Shown: piece by piece, positions 1-7,581 of the stretch
Position numbering within the stretch: position 1 is the first letter of the stretch
Layout: each line of letters begins with the position of its first letter
Origin: Clostridia bacterium
GTDB lineage: Bacteria; Bacillota; Clostridia; Christensenellales; Borkfalkiaceae
Direction of reading: 5' to 3'
Assembly (NCBI GenBank): GCA_900770685.1
Contig: CAAGLC010000093.1
Coordinates: forward strand, 1-15,878
DNA length: 15,878 nt
Made by a program: the position numbers and the translations under genes
The notes under the pieces: model-generated
Database searches by the model: none
What the model saw: the letters and a program-made list of their open reading frames with translations, nothing else
Told to the model about the DNA's origin: nothing

Positions 1-2
1 AA

Positions 3-413
3 AAGAAAAAAATATTAAAAACTGCGGAAGAACTTTTACAAACTACCGGCTTAACGGAAAAAAGAAACAATTATCCTTGCGAACTTTCGGGTGGGCAATC
101 TCAACGTGTGGCAATAGCAAGAGCGCTAGCGTTAAAACCAAAGGTTTTATGTTTTGACGAACCAACTTCTGCGTTAGACCCAGAGTTAACGGGGGAAGTG
201 CTTAAGGTAATTAAATCCTTAAAAGAGAAAGATAGAACGATGATAATAGTAACTCACGAAATGGGTTTTGCTAAAAACGTTTCGGATAAAGTAATATTCA
301 TGGCAGACGGCGTTGTTGAAGAAGCGGGTAAACCGAAGGAAATTTTTGATAATCCTAAATCTGAAAAATTAAAGGCTTTCCTTTCGAGTATTAATAATAA
401 GGATGGTGAATAA
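3..413 (+). CDS. Polar amino-acid ABC transporter ATPase, 3' part (GlnQ-like)
   Basis: This is the C-terminal part of a cytoplasmic ATPase that powers uptake of polar amino acids. The frame is open from base 3 through the window edge, so the start and the Walker A motif lie outside. What remains shows the ABC signature LSGGQSQRVAIARA (about 87-128), Walker B VLCFDEPTSALDP (about 150-182) and the switch histidine in IIVTHEMGFA. The tail pattern (MADGVVEEAGKPKEIFDNP) is typical of the GlnQ/HisP/ArtP amino-acid branch. The substrate cannot be read from this fragment. Any permease and binding-protein genes would lie upstream. An ATG at 108 is internal, because the signature motif precedes it. The stop is one base before the next gene, so the two are probably co-transcribed. 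Confidence 0.93.
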   Translation, partial: KKKILKTAEELLQTTGLTEKRNNYPCELSGGQSQRVAIARALALKPKVLCFDEPTSALDPELTGEVLKVIKSLKEKDRTMIIVTHEMGFAKNVSDKVIFMADGVVEEAGKPKEIFDNPKSEKLKAFLSSINNKDGE

Positions 414-414
414 A

Positions 415-687
415 ATGTCTGAGAATATGCAAAGAGAAGTTGGCGAATTATTTAGGCTAATAGCTTCGCTAAAAACGGAAGAAGAAGTAAAAATGCTTTT
501 TGACGATCTTTGCACCTATAAAGAAATAGATTCTATGGCTCAACGACTAGACGCGGCTAAACTTTTATTAGATGGTGCAACGTACGAGGAAATTATTAAA
601 CAAACGGACATTTCCTCTGCAACGTTATCTAGAGTATCAAGATGTGTTAAATACGGAAAAGGATATAAAAATATATTAAAAAAATAA
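415..687 (+). CDS. yerC: TrpR-like YerC/YecD family DNA-binding protein
   Basis: This is a small (90-residue) predicted cytoplasmic DNA-binding protein of the YerC/YecD branch of the TrpR superfamily. The family layout is visible: an N-terminal helix (REVGELFRLIASLKTEEE), a central FDDLCTYKEIDSMAQRLDAAKLLLDG segment and the helix-turn-helix TYEEIIKQTDISSATLSRVSRC, ending in YGKGYKNIL. I chose ATG 415, which lies one base after the ABC ATPase stop and is preceded by AAGGATGG. The alternative ATG at 403 would overlap the ATPase and sit inside that ribosome binding site. The family is widespread in Firmicutes with poorly defined targets, and tryptophan binding should not be assumed. A terminator follows directly, so this gene closes the operon. 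Confidence 0.88.
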   Translation: MSENMQREVGELFRLIASLKTEEEVKMLFDDLCTYKEIDSMAQRLDAAKLLLDGATYEEIIKQTDISSATLSRVSRCVKYGKGYKNILKK

Positions 688-715
688 AAGAAGAGTTATT
701 AACTCTTCTTTTTTT
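687..715 (+). terminator. Rho-independent terminator after yerC
   Basis: GAAGAGTT (690-697) pairs with AACTCTTC (701-708) across an ATT loop, is extended by AAA/TTT, and is followed by a run of T. It closes the amino-acid ABC/yerC unit. Confidence 0.9.
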
Positions 716-736
716 ACAAATAATCGTTTTTATAAA

Positions 737-964
737 CTAATCTTCAAATATTTTGTCGTAATTTACACCAAGAACTTGCTTAAAATACCAAATCTCGTCA
801 ACGTACAAGTGCCGTTCTCCTGACTCTATTTTGGCAACCGTACTTCTTGATAAATCGCAACCTAAAAGTTGAAGTTTTGTTGCAACGAAATCTTGCGTTA
901 AACCTGCTCTTTTCCTTATATTTTTAATATTCTCAACTATTTTCTTTTCTCTTTCCTTAATCAT
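737..964 (-). CDS. Small XRE-family HTH repressor
   Basis: This 75-residue protein is almost entirely a Cro/C1-type helix-turn-helix. The core GLTQDFVATKLQ..LSRSTVAKIESGERHL spans about residues 21-53 and the tail VDEIWYFKQVLGVNYDKIF about 55-73. The 'LQLLGCDLSRSTVAKIE' type is common in small regulators of clostridial accessory and mobile regions. There is no effector or peptidase domain. The minus-strand start at 964 has an AGGA upstream (about 973). The gene diverges from a small Rho-N-like gene, and the region between them carries two matching inverted repeats, so I infer that it represses both genes. It converges with yerC; no strong terminator of its own was seen beyond the yerC hairpin. 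Confidence 0.85.
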   Translation of the reverse strand: MIKEREKKIVENIKNIRKRAGLTQDFVATKLQLLGCDLSRSTVAKIESGERHLYVDEIWYFKQVLGVNYDKIFED

Positions 965-976
965 ACATATGTCCTA

Positions 977-998
977 TTTGCTCTAATTTGGGAACAAA
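977..998. promoter_or_regulatory. Candidate repressor operator O1
   Basis: TTTGCTC (977-983), eight bases, then GAACAAA (992-998) form an inverted repeat with one mismatch. It lies just upstream of the plus-strand -35 box and inside the leader of the XRE gene. The arm sequence and the 8-base spacing match the second copy at 1034-1055. Confidence 0.6.
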
Positions 999-1001
999 AT
1001 C

Positions 1002-1030
1002 TTGACAATATTATATTCATACTTTATAAT
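1002..1030 (+). promoter_or_regulatory. Consensus sigma-A promoter for the Rho-N-like gene
   Basis: TTGACA (1002-1007), a 17-base spacer and TATAAT (1025-1030) match the consensus at every position. The predicted start of transcription is about 1037, inside the second inverted repeat. On the opposite strand a TATAAT can be read at 1015-1010, but it has no good -35, so the minus-strand promoter is only a guess. Confidence 0.88.
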
Positions 1031-1033
1031 TTT

Positions 1034-1055
1034 ATTGCTCCGATACTAGAGCAAA
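1034..1055. promoter_or_regulatory. Candidate repressor operator O2
   Basis: TTGCTC (1035-1040), eight bases, then GAGCAA (1049-1054) form a perfect 6-8-6 inverted repeat. It covers the predicted +1 of the plus-strand gene, where a bound repressor would block transcription. Its centre is 57 bp from that of O1. Confidence 0.65.
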
Positions 1056-1077
1056 AATACAAAAAAGGATATTAATT

Positions 1078-1341
1078 ATGGAATACGTTAAAAAAAGACT
1101 TTGCGATTTAAGGGATTACGCGCGAGAAATAGGGGTGAGAGCACCGACCACGTATACGAAGGAGCAACTTATAATAAAAATACAAGAAGTAGAAAGTGGA
1201 AAGCAGAAGCCATACTTTACAAAAACGGCAAAGGTAAAGAAAAAGAAGAAAGAAAGGGAAAGAGAAATCACGTTATACGTTGTTGAAAGGGTTAAGAGTT
1301 TATTAGAAGAAATAGAAAAAGAACTAAAGGAAAGACAATAA
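1078..1341 (+). CDS. Small basic protein with Rho-N/SAP-like N-terminal domain
   Basis: This is an 87-residue, strongly basic protein that I do not recognise as a named gene. Residues about 5-38 (RLCDLRDYAREIGVRAP..TKEQLIIKIQEVE) follow the pattern of the Rho N-terminal/SAP-type helix-extended-loop-helix: 'LxxLRxxAxxxGV' then 'KxxLIxxI'. Such modules usually bind nucleic acid. Residues about 50-62 are a lysine-rich stretch (KVKKKKKERERE), and about 63-87 form a charged helix with coiled-coil character (VVERVKSLLEEIEKELKER). AAGG at 1065 gives a normal ribosome binding site for ATG 1078. A consensus promoter drives the gene, and the divergent XRE repressor probably controls it. A nucleic-acid-binding role is inferred from the domain only. 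It could belong to a defence, toxin-antitoxin-like or mobile-element module, but nothing here proves that. Confidence 0.75.
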   Translation: MEYVKKRLCDLRDYAREIGVRAPTTYTKEQLIIKIQEVESGKQKPYFTKTAKVKKKKKEREREITLYVVERVKSLLEEIEKELKERQ

Positions 1342-1377
1342 AAAAAGACTTGCTTAAAAATTAAGCAAGTCTTTTAG
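1341..1377. terminator. Bidirectional terminator between the Rho-N-like gene and nifJ
   Basis: A perfect 15-bp stem, AAAAGACTTGCTTAA (1343-1357) with its complement (1361-1375), encloses an AAA loop. T-rich bases follow on the plus strand and a T6 run follows on the minus strand, so it can serve both converging genes. Confidence 0.92.
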
Positions 1378-1389
1378 TTTAGTTAAAAC

Positions 1390-4300
1390 TTATTTGTCTG
1401 CAAGACGTTTATAAGTAGCAAGTCTTTCTTTGCTATCTTGTTCGGTAGTTTCAAACAAGCCTTCAGCGAGTTCGGGACGTGCCTTCATAAGCGAAGCGTA
1501 TCTGGTTTCGCCGAGTAAGAAAGCTTTGTAATCGCCGGTCGGTTCTTTAGAATCGAGAGTGAAGGGATTCTTTCCCTGTTCTGCGAGCATTGGGTTGTAT
1601 CTATAGAGATGCCAATATCCGCAATCAACTGCTTTCTTCTCTTCTTCTTGACTATTTGCCATGTTGATACCGTGGTTAATACAAGGAGCGTAGCAAATTA
1701 CGAGAGAAGTACCTTCGTAACTTTCTGCTTCGAGAAGAGCGTTTAAGAATTGTTGTTTGTTTGAACCCATAGCACATTGAGCAACGTAAACGTAGCCGTA
1801 GCTAATAGCCATCATACCGAGGTCTTTTTTCTTAGTTCTCTTACCTGCTGCAGCGAACTTAGCGATAGAGCCGGTAGGAGTTGCTTTACTTGCTTGGCCA
1901 CCGGTGTTAGAGTAAACTTCGGTGTCAAGAACTAAAATGTTAACGTCTTCACCCATTGCGAGAACGTGGTCAAGTCCGCCGTAACCGATATCGTAAGCCC
2001 AACCGTCACCACCGATAATCCAGATAGATTTCTTAATTAAGCAATCTTTATCTTGTAAGATTTCTTTAGCGAGCGGATCGTTTGAGAGTTCTAACTCTTT
2101 TTCGAGGTTTGCAGATGCAATCTTGCTTCCTTCTGCGTTCTTTCTATTTGCAAGCCATTCTTCTGCAGCCGTTTTTAATTGACCTTCAGTGTTTTCTGCT
2201 AATTTTTCAATCTTTTCAGCAAGTTTAGCACGTCTTTGACCATATGCTAAGTTAATTCCGTAACCGAATTCTGCGTTATCTTCGAATAAGCTGTTAGCCC
2301 AAGCAGGTCCCTTACCTTCTTTGTTAACGGTGTAAGGACAGGTAGGAGCAGAGCCACCGTAGATTGAAGAACAACCGGTTGCGTTTGCAACTATCATTCT
2401 GTCGCCGAAGAGTTGGGTTATAACCTTAACGTAAGGAGTTTCGCCACAACCTGCGCAAGCGCCGGAGAACTCGAATAAAGGTTTATTGAATTGAGAACCT
2501 TTTACGGTAGAGGTCTTGCAACCGGGGCAAGCAGATACGTTAACTTCAGGAAGTTGTTCGCTAAATTCGTAGTTAACGGTTTCTTCTTCAACGATAGTTC
2601 CGAAAGGTACCATAACGAGCGCTTTTTCTTTAGCAGGACAGATGTTTGCGCAAACGCCACAACCCATACAATCGAGAGGAGAAACTTGCATTCTGTATTC
2701 GTAACCTTTGTTGCCGAGCATAGCCTTAGTAGCAAAAGTTTCGGGCTTTTGTTCGCCTTCTTTAATAACTACGGGACGGATACATGCGTGCGGACATACG
2801 AAAGCACATTGGTTACATTGGATACATTTATTTTCATCCCACTTAGGAACGTTAACTGCAACGCCACGTTTTTCAAATTGAGTAGTTCCGGTTGGAACAC
2901 TGCCGTCAGCGTTGAAAGCAGAAGAAGGAAGTTTGTCGCCTTCTAAGGTTAAAATGGGGTGAACGATTTCCTTGAAGTATTTATTATCTGCAACTTCTGC
3001 CATAGGAGCGCCTTCGGTCGTCGTTGCCCAAGATGCAGGAACTTCGATTTTAATAAGGTTAGCAGCGGCAGAGTCAATTGCGTTATAGTTCATTTGAACG
3101 ATAGCGTCGCCTTTTTTAGCGAAAGACTTGTAAGCCATCTTCTTCATATATTCAACTGCTTGATCGTAAGGAATAATGTTTGCAACCTTGAAGAAAGCAG
3201 ATTGTAATATAGTGTTAGTTCTTCCTCTAAGTCCTAATTCTGCGGCAATCTTAATAGCGTCGATAACGTAAAGATTGATGTTCTTTTTAGCGATATCGTT
3301 CTTAACCGAAGCGGGAAGAACGTTTTCAAGTTCTTCAGCAGATTTTGCAGAGGTGTTGAAAAGGAAGGTTCCGCCTTCTTTAATATCACCGGTCATATTG
3401 TAACGAGTGATGTACGAAGGATTAGAACATTGAACGAAGTCTGCAGAGTCGATTAAGTAAGCAGATTGAATAGGCGTATCTCCGAAACGTAAGTGAGAAA
3501 CGGTAATACCACCTGATTTTTTACTGTCGTAGAAGAAGTAACCTTGAACGTATTTGTCGGTGTGGTCACCGATAATTTTAATTGAGTTCTTGTTAGCGCC
3601 AACCGTACCGTCAGAGCCAAGTCCCCAGAATTTACAGCTAACAGTTCCTTCGGGAGCAGCGTCGTATTTGAACGAGAAATCCAAAGAAGTATTGGTTATA
3701 TCGTCGTAAATACCAACGGTGAAGTGGTTTTTGGGTTGATCTAATTCTAAATTCTTGTAAACGGAATAAATCATTGACGGGTTGAACTCTTTGCTACCAA
3801 GACCGTATCTTCCGCCAACAACCTTAATGTCGGTCATGCCTTTTTCAAGAAGAGCCGAGCAAACGTCTAAGTATAAAGGTTCACCTAACGAGCCTGCTTC
3901 CTTAGTTCTGTCTAAAACAGCGAGTTTCTTAACGGTTTTGGGAAGAGCGTCAACGAAATGTTCGATAGAGAAAGGTCTATACAATCTAACTTTCAAAAGA
4001 CCGATTTTGTGACCTTCTTTAATCATTTTGTTAAGAGTTTCTTCAACTGCATCAGCACCACTACCCATCATAACGATAACGTTCTCAGCGTCTTTAGCAC
4101 CAACGTAGTCGAACAAGTGATAATTTCTACCCGTGAGTTTGTTAACCTTGTCCATCATTTCTTGAACGATAGCAGGGGTAGCGTCGTAATACTTGTTAGC
4201 AGTTTCTCTGTTTTGGAAATAGATATCCGAGTTTTGAGCAGTACCACGTTGAACGGGGTGATCAGGGTTTAATGCCCTTGCTCTAAAGTCTTCGATATCT

Positions 4301-4887
4301 TTCATGTCAACGAGTTCTTTCATTTCGTCGTAATCAAAAGCGTCGATTTTGCTTACTTCGTGGCTGGTTCTAAAACCGTCGAAGAAATGTAAGAACGGAA
4401 CTTTAGATTTGAGAGTAGAAAGGTGAGAAACGAGCGCTAAGTCCATAACTTCTTGAACGGAGTTACTTGCAACCATAGCGAAGCCCGTTTGTCGACAAGC
4501 CATAACGTCTGCGTGATCGCCGAAGATGTTAAGCGAGTGAGCGGCGAGCGCTCTTGCGCTAACGTGGAAAACCGTGGGAAGAAGTTCACCAGCGATTTTG
4601 TACATGTTAGGAATCATTAAAAGCAAGCCTTGGCTTGCGGTATAGGTAGTCGTTAAAGCGCCTGCGGTAAGTGAACCGTGAACTGCGCCTGCAGCACCTG
4701 CCTCCGATTGCATCTCTGCTAAACGGAGTTTTTGACCGAACATGTTTTCTCTGCCGGCAGCCGACCATTCGTCTGCAACTTCAGCCATGGGAGAAGAAGG
4801 GGTTATAGGATATATAGCCGCAACTTCTGAAAAGGCGTAGGCAACGTGGCTGGCAGCGGTATTGCCGTCGATTGTCAATTTTTTCAT
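1390..4887 (-). CDS. nifJ: Pyruvate:ferredoxin (flavodoxin) oxidoreductase
   Basis: This full-length single-chain PFOR (1165 residues; the family is usually about 1170-1200) oxidises pyruvate with CoA to acetyl-CoA, CO2 and reduced ferredoxin or flavodoxin in the cytoplasm. The N-terminal pyrimidine-binding domain starts with MKKLTIDGNTAASHVAYAFSEVAAIYPITPSSPMAE in the usual form. Two ferredoxin-type cluster motifs follow, CIQCNQCAFVCPHAC near residue 687 and CMGCGVCANICPA near residue 740. The C-terminal thiamine-diphosphate domain has GCAGCGETPYVK near 805 and GGDGWAYDIGYGGLDH near 955. The minus-strand start has a perfect GGAGG at 4900-4896, eight bases before ATG. The gene stands alone between a two-way terminator and its own promoter, so it is monocistronic. 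No frameshift is visible. Several open frames on the opposite strand are shadows of this gene. Confidence 0.98.
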   Translation of the reverse strand: MKKLTIDGNTAASHVAYAFSEVAAIYPITPSSPMAEVADEWSAAGRENMFGQKLRLAEMQSEAGAAGAVHGSLTAGALTTTYTASQGLLLMIPNMYKIAGELLPTVFHVSARALAAHSLNIFGDHADVMACRQTGFAMVASNSVQEVMDLALVSHLSTLKSKVPFLHFFDGFRTSHEVSKIDAFDYDEMKELVDMKDIEDFRARALNPDHPVQRGTAQNSDIYFQNRETANKYYDATPAIVQEMMDKVNKLTGRNYHLFDYVGAKDAENVIVMMGSGADAVEETLNKMIKEGHKIGLLKVRLYRPFSIEHFVDALPKTVKKLAVLDRTKEAGSLGEPLYLDVCSALLEKGMTDIKVVGGRYGLGSKEFNPSMIYSVYKNLELDQPKNHFTVGIYDDITNTSLDFSFKYDAAPEGTVSCKFWGLGSDGTVGANKNSIKIIGDHTDKYVQGYFFYDSKKSGGITVSHLRFGDTPIQSAYLIDSADFVQCSNPSYITRYNMTGDIKEGGTFLFNTSAKSAEELENVLPASVKNDIAKKNINLYVIDAIKIAAELGLRGRTNTILQSAFFKVANIIPYDQAVEYMKKMAYKSFAKKGDAIVQMNYNAIDSAAANLIKIEVPASWATTTEGAPMAEVADNKYFKEIVHPILTLEGDKLPSSAFNADGSVPTGTTQFEKRGVAVNVPKWDENKCIQCNQCAFVCPHACIRPVVIKEGEQKPETFATKAMLGNKGYEYRMQVSPLDCMGCGVCANICPAKEKALVMVPFGTIVEEETVNYEFSEQLPEVNVSACPGCKTSTVKGSQFNKPLFEFSGACAGCGETPYVKVITQLFGDRMIVANATGCSSIYGGSAPTCPYTVNKEGKGPAWANSLFEDNAEFGYGINLAYGQRRAKLAEKIEKLAENTEGQLKTAAEEWLANRKNAEGSKIASANLEKELELSNDPLAKEILQDKDCLIKKSIWIIGGDGWAYDIGYGGLDHVLAMGEDVNILVLDTEVYSNTGGQASKATPTGSIAKFAAAGKRTKKKDLGMMAISYGYVYVAQCAMGSNKQQFLNALLEAESYEGTSLVICYAPCINHGINMANSQEEEKKAVDCGYWHLYRYNPMLAEQGKNPFTLDSKEPTGDYKAFLLGETRYASLMKARPELAEGLFETTEQDSKERLATYKRLADK

Positions 4888-4930
4888 TTATGAGACCTCC
4901 AAAAATGTTTTTCCTATTTAGTCATTTACC

Positions 4931-4959
4931 ATTATATATTTCTTTAAAGAAATAGTCAA
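4931..4959 (-). promoter_or_regulatory. nifJ promoter with an 18-bp palindrome in the spacer
   Basis: Read on the minus strand: TTGACT (4959-4954), a 17-base spacer and TATAAT (4936-4931). The perfect palindrome TATTTCTTTAAAGAAATA (4937-4954) fills the whole spacer and touches both boxes. A regulator dimer bound there would cover the polymerase site, so this is a good operator candidate. The regulator is not identifiable from the window. Confidence 0.85.
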
Positions 4960-5013
4960 CATAAAAACGTAAATTTTTATGCTCTCTTCGGGAAAAAAAC
5001 AACCTGTGTTTAC

Positions 5014-5042
5014 TTGTAAAAACCCCGTTAGTTTGGTATAAT
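5014..5042 (+). promoter_or_regulatory. Promoter of the ECF transporter operon
   Basis: TTGTAA (5014-5019), a 17-base spacer and TATAAT (5037-5042). It starts transcription about 50 bases before ecfA1. No riboswitch-like fold was recognised in the short leader. Confidence 0.75.
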
Positions 5043-5102
5043 TAATAAAATCGATAAAATGCTATTGGTTTTGAAAAAATTAGGTTGTTAGGAGAAAAAG
5101 GT

Positions 5103-5921
5103 ATGCCAATTCTTTCGGCTAAAAAAGTCAGTTACGCTTACGATAAAAAGCATCAAGCGATTAACCAACTCGACTTGTCGGTAGAAAAAGGTGAATACGT
5201 TGCGCTTATAGGTCGAAACGGGAGTGGAAAATCCACCCTCGCTAAACTTTTTAACGGACTTATTAAGCCCGATTCGGGAGAAATAACCGTATCGGGATTT
5301 AACGGCGTGGATAAGGACTCTCTTTTCGAGATAAGAAAGAGGGTTGGCGTAGTATTTCAAAATCCAGACAATCAATTAGTTGCCTCTATCGTGGAGGACG
5401 ACGTGGCGTTCGGTCCGGAAAACCTTGGCGTACCAAGGGAGGAAATCGGCAAACGCATAGATTTTGCCCTAAAAGCCGTAGGCATGGAGCAATATAGAAA
5501 GAGTTCACCCACGAGATTATCCGGTGGTCAAAAACAAAAGATTGCAATAGCAGGCGTCTTGGCGCTCCAACCGGAAATTTTAATTTTAGACGAATCGACT
5601 TCTATGTTAGACCCCGCGGGAAGAAAGGAAGTTTTAGACGTAGTCAAAGAACTTAACCAAAAAAACGGCGTTACCGTAATATCCATAACGCATTATATGG
5701 AAGAGGTCGTTTGTGCCGATAAAGTTTTGGTTTTAGACGGCGGACGGGTAGTTTTATCGGGAACGCCAAGGGAAATATTTAAAGAAAAGCAAACGGTTAA
5801 GAGTTTGGGCTTAGAACTTCCGTCGGTTACCTATATTGCTGAAAAATTAAAGCAAAGAGGCGTAATTACTTGTGAAGAAATTTTAACGGAAGAAGATTTA
5901 CTGGAGGCGTTATGCAAATAA
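5103..5921 (+). CDS. ecfA1: ECF transporter ATPase, EcfA1 type
   Basis: This is one of two cytoplasmic ATPases of the energy-coupling factor module, which drives uptake of vitamins and cofactors through interchangeable substrate-binding (S) subunits. The 272-residue protein has Walker A GRNGSGKST (37-45), Q-loop FQNPDNQ (85-91), signature LSGGQKQKIAIAG (139-151), Walker B LILDEST (160-166) and switch histidine 197 (SITHYMEE). FQNPDNQ and DESTSMLDP are typical of the ECF ATPases. I chose ATG 5103 because AGGAG at 5090-5094 is correctly placed. An upstream TTG at 5085 would put the ribosome binding site inside the gene. It overlaps ecfA2 by 10 bases, so translation is coupled. No S component is encoded here, so the substrate is unknown and the module is probably shared. 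Confidence 0.96.
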   Translation: MPILSAKKVSYAYDKKHQAINQLDLSVEKGEYVALIGRNGSGKSTLAKLFNGLIKPDSGEITVSGFNGVDKDSLFEIRKRVGVVFQNPDNQLVASIVEDDVAFGPENLGVPREEIGKRIDFALKAVGMEQYRKSSPTRLSGGQKQKIAIAGVLALQPEILILDESTSMLDPAGRKEVLDVVKELNQKNGVTVISITHYMEEVVCADKVLVLDGGRVVLSGTPREIFKEKQTVKSLGLELPSVTYIAEKLKQRGVITCEEILTEEDLLEALCK

Positions 5922-6772
5922 GAGTGGAAAATCTATCGTACGCCTACGGTAGCAAAAATTTAACCGTAAAGGCGTTAGATAACGTTAGTTTAACTATAGA
6001 AGAAGGGGAATTTTTCGGCATAATCGGTCAAACGGGTAGTGGAAAATCTACTCTCGTTCAACACTTTAACGGATTAATTAAGGTCAAGGAAAACGCAGGC
6101 AAAGTTATTGTCGGGGAATACGATTTAACGGCGAAAAAATGTGATTTTAAGGGCTTAAGGTCGAAAATCGGTATGGTTTTTCAGTACCCCGAATACCAAC
6201 TTTTTGCGGAAACGGTGTTTGACGACGTTAAGTTCGGGTTGTTAAATTTCTTTAATGATTTATCGGAAGAAGAAATTTATGCACGAGTAAAAGAGGCGTT
6301 AGAAACGGTTGGGTTAGATTTTGATAAGGTCAAGGACAAATCGCCTTTCGAACTGTCCGGTGGGCAAAAAAGGAGAGTGGCTATAGCGGGGGTTATAGTA
6401 ACTCGACCTGAGATTTTGGTTTTAGACGAACCGGTTGCAGGCTTAGATCCCGTAGGGAAAAGGGAATTTATAGCGCTTTTGCACGATTTACACAAAAAAT
6501 TCGTTAAAACGGTGGTTATCGTTGCGCACGATATGAACTTGATTACCGAAAATTGCACGAAAGTTGCCGTGCTAAAGCAAGGTAAAATAAAAAAATTAGG
6601 AACTCCGTTAGAAATTTTTTCCGACTATCAATTGATAGAAGAGTGTGGGCTTGAACTTTCTACGACGGCGTGGCTCACGAAAAAATTAAAAGAAAAAGGC
6701 GTAATCGTAGAAAGCGATTTAACTATCGACTCGTTTATTGACGGATGTAGTCGAATAAAGGAGGGAAAGTAA
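5912..6772 (+). CDS. ecfA2: ECF transporter ATPase, EcfA2 type
   Basis: This is the second ATPase of the ECF module, forming a heterodimer with EcfA1 under the transmembrane EcfT. The 286-residue protein has Walker A GQTGSGKST (39-47), Q-loop FQYPEYQLF (90-98), signature LSGGQKRRVAIAG (148-160), Walker B VLDEPVAGLDP (170-180) and switch histidine 206 (IVAHDMNLI). The 'YPEYQLF' and 'EPVAGLDP' forms mark the A2 paralogue. ATG 5912 lies inside the end of ecfA1 with GGAGG just before it, and the stop is two bases before ecfT. All ATPase motifs are intact. Confidence 0.96.
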   Translation: MQIRVENLSYAYGSKNLTVKALDNVSLTIEEGEFFGIIGQTGSGKSTLVQHFNGLIKVKENAGKVIVGEYDLTAKKCDFKGLRSKIGMVFQYPEYQLFAETVFDDVKFGLLNFFNDLSEEEIYARVKEALETVGLDFDKVKDKSPFELSGGQKRRVAIAGVIVTRPEILVLDEPVAGLDPVGKREFIALLHDLHKKFVKTVVIVAHDMNLITENCTKVAVLKQGKIKKLGTPLEIFSDYQLIEECGLELSTTAWLTKKLKEKGVIVESDLTIDSFIDGCSRIKEGK

Positions 6773-6774
6773 CC

Positions 6775-7581
6775 GTGAAAGAAATAACTTTCGGACAGTA
6801 TTATCCTTCCAATTCGTTAATTCACAAAATGAATCCGGCAATCAAAATTTTGCTATCTATAGCGTATATCGTAGCGGTGTTTTTAGTAAGTTTAGAAAAT
6901 TATTACTTAGGATTTGCATTATGCTTTTTGGTGGTTGTTTTTGCAACGATTATGGCAAAAATATCCTTTTTAAGAGTGTTAAAAAGCATAAAGGCTATTA
7001 TATTTTTCGTAATATTGTCGTCGGTTTTACAGTTGTTTTTTAATAAAACCGGAACTCCCCTTTGGGAAAACGGATTCATAACGGACAACGGATTGTCTTC
7101 GGCAATATTTATCGCGCTCAGAATAATTTTAGTGGTTATAGGCGCTAGCATATTGACTTTTACCACTTCGCCCGTTGAGATAGCGGACGGAATAGAAGTA
7201 TTATTAGCGCCGTTAAAGGTTGTAAAATTCCCCTCGCACGAGCTTGCGTTAATTATGAGTATTGCTCTAAGGTTTATTCCTACCATTTTAGAGGAAACCG
7301 ATAGAATTATCAAAGCGCAAACGGCAAGAGGCGCGTCGTTTGAGGGGGGCTTGTTTAAGAGAGCAAAGGCGCTTATACCCGTTTTAATTCCCTTGCTTAT
7401 CGGCTCTTTCCGTAGGGCGGACGAACTTGCAGACGCGATGGACGCAAGGTGTTATTCCGGCAGTAAAAAGAGAACTAAGTATAAGAAAATGAGTATTAGG
7501 ATATACGACGTTGCTGGACTAATAGCGTTAGGAGCAACTATCGCAGGAGTGGTTTTACTAAACGGGGTGATAATTTTATGA
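6775..7581 (+). CDS. ecfT: ECF transporter transmembrane subunit EcfT
   Basis: This is the membrane scaffold that joins the two ATPases to the substrate-binding subunit. The 268-residue protein has hydrophobic segments near residues 24-40, 43-61, 72-90, 108-130, 155-172 and 246-266. The two cytoplasmic coupling motifs that grip the ATPases are present as AQTARGASFEGG (ARG at 184-186) and DAMDARCYSGS (ARC at 224-226), the usual Ala-Arg-X form. Translation starts at GTG 6775, with GGAGGG ending about nine bases before it. The stop TGA overlaps the truA start (ATGA at 7578-7581), which couples the two. Confidence 0.95.
   Translation: MKEITFGQYYPSNSLIHKMNPAIKILLSIAYIVAVFLVSLENYYLGFALCFLVVVFATIMAKISFLRVLKSIKAIIFFVILSSVLQLFFNKTGTPLWENGFITDNGLSSAIFIALRIILVVIGASILTFTTSPVEIADGIEVLLAPLKVVKFPSHELALIMSIALRFIPTILEETDRIIKAQTARGASFEGGLFKRAKALIPVLIPLLIGSFRRADELADAMDARCYSGSKKRTKYKKMSIRIYDVAGLIALGATIAGVVLLNGVIIL

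Noticed and set aside
2491..4272. Several open frames of 75-150 codons opposite nifJ
   Set aside because: They are antisense to a full-length conserved PFOR, lack ribosome binding sites and show no family motifs. They result from the codon bias of nifJ.
4960..5102. A vitamin riboswitch in front of the ECF operon
   Set aside because: The predicted leader is about 50 bases, with no conserved riboswitch core. A general ECF module shared by many S components is not expected to have one.
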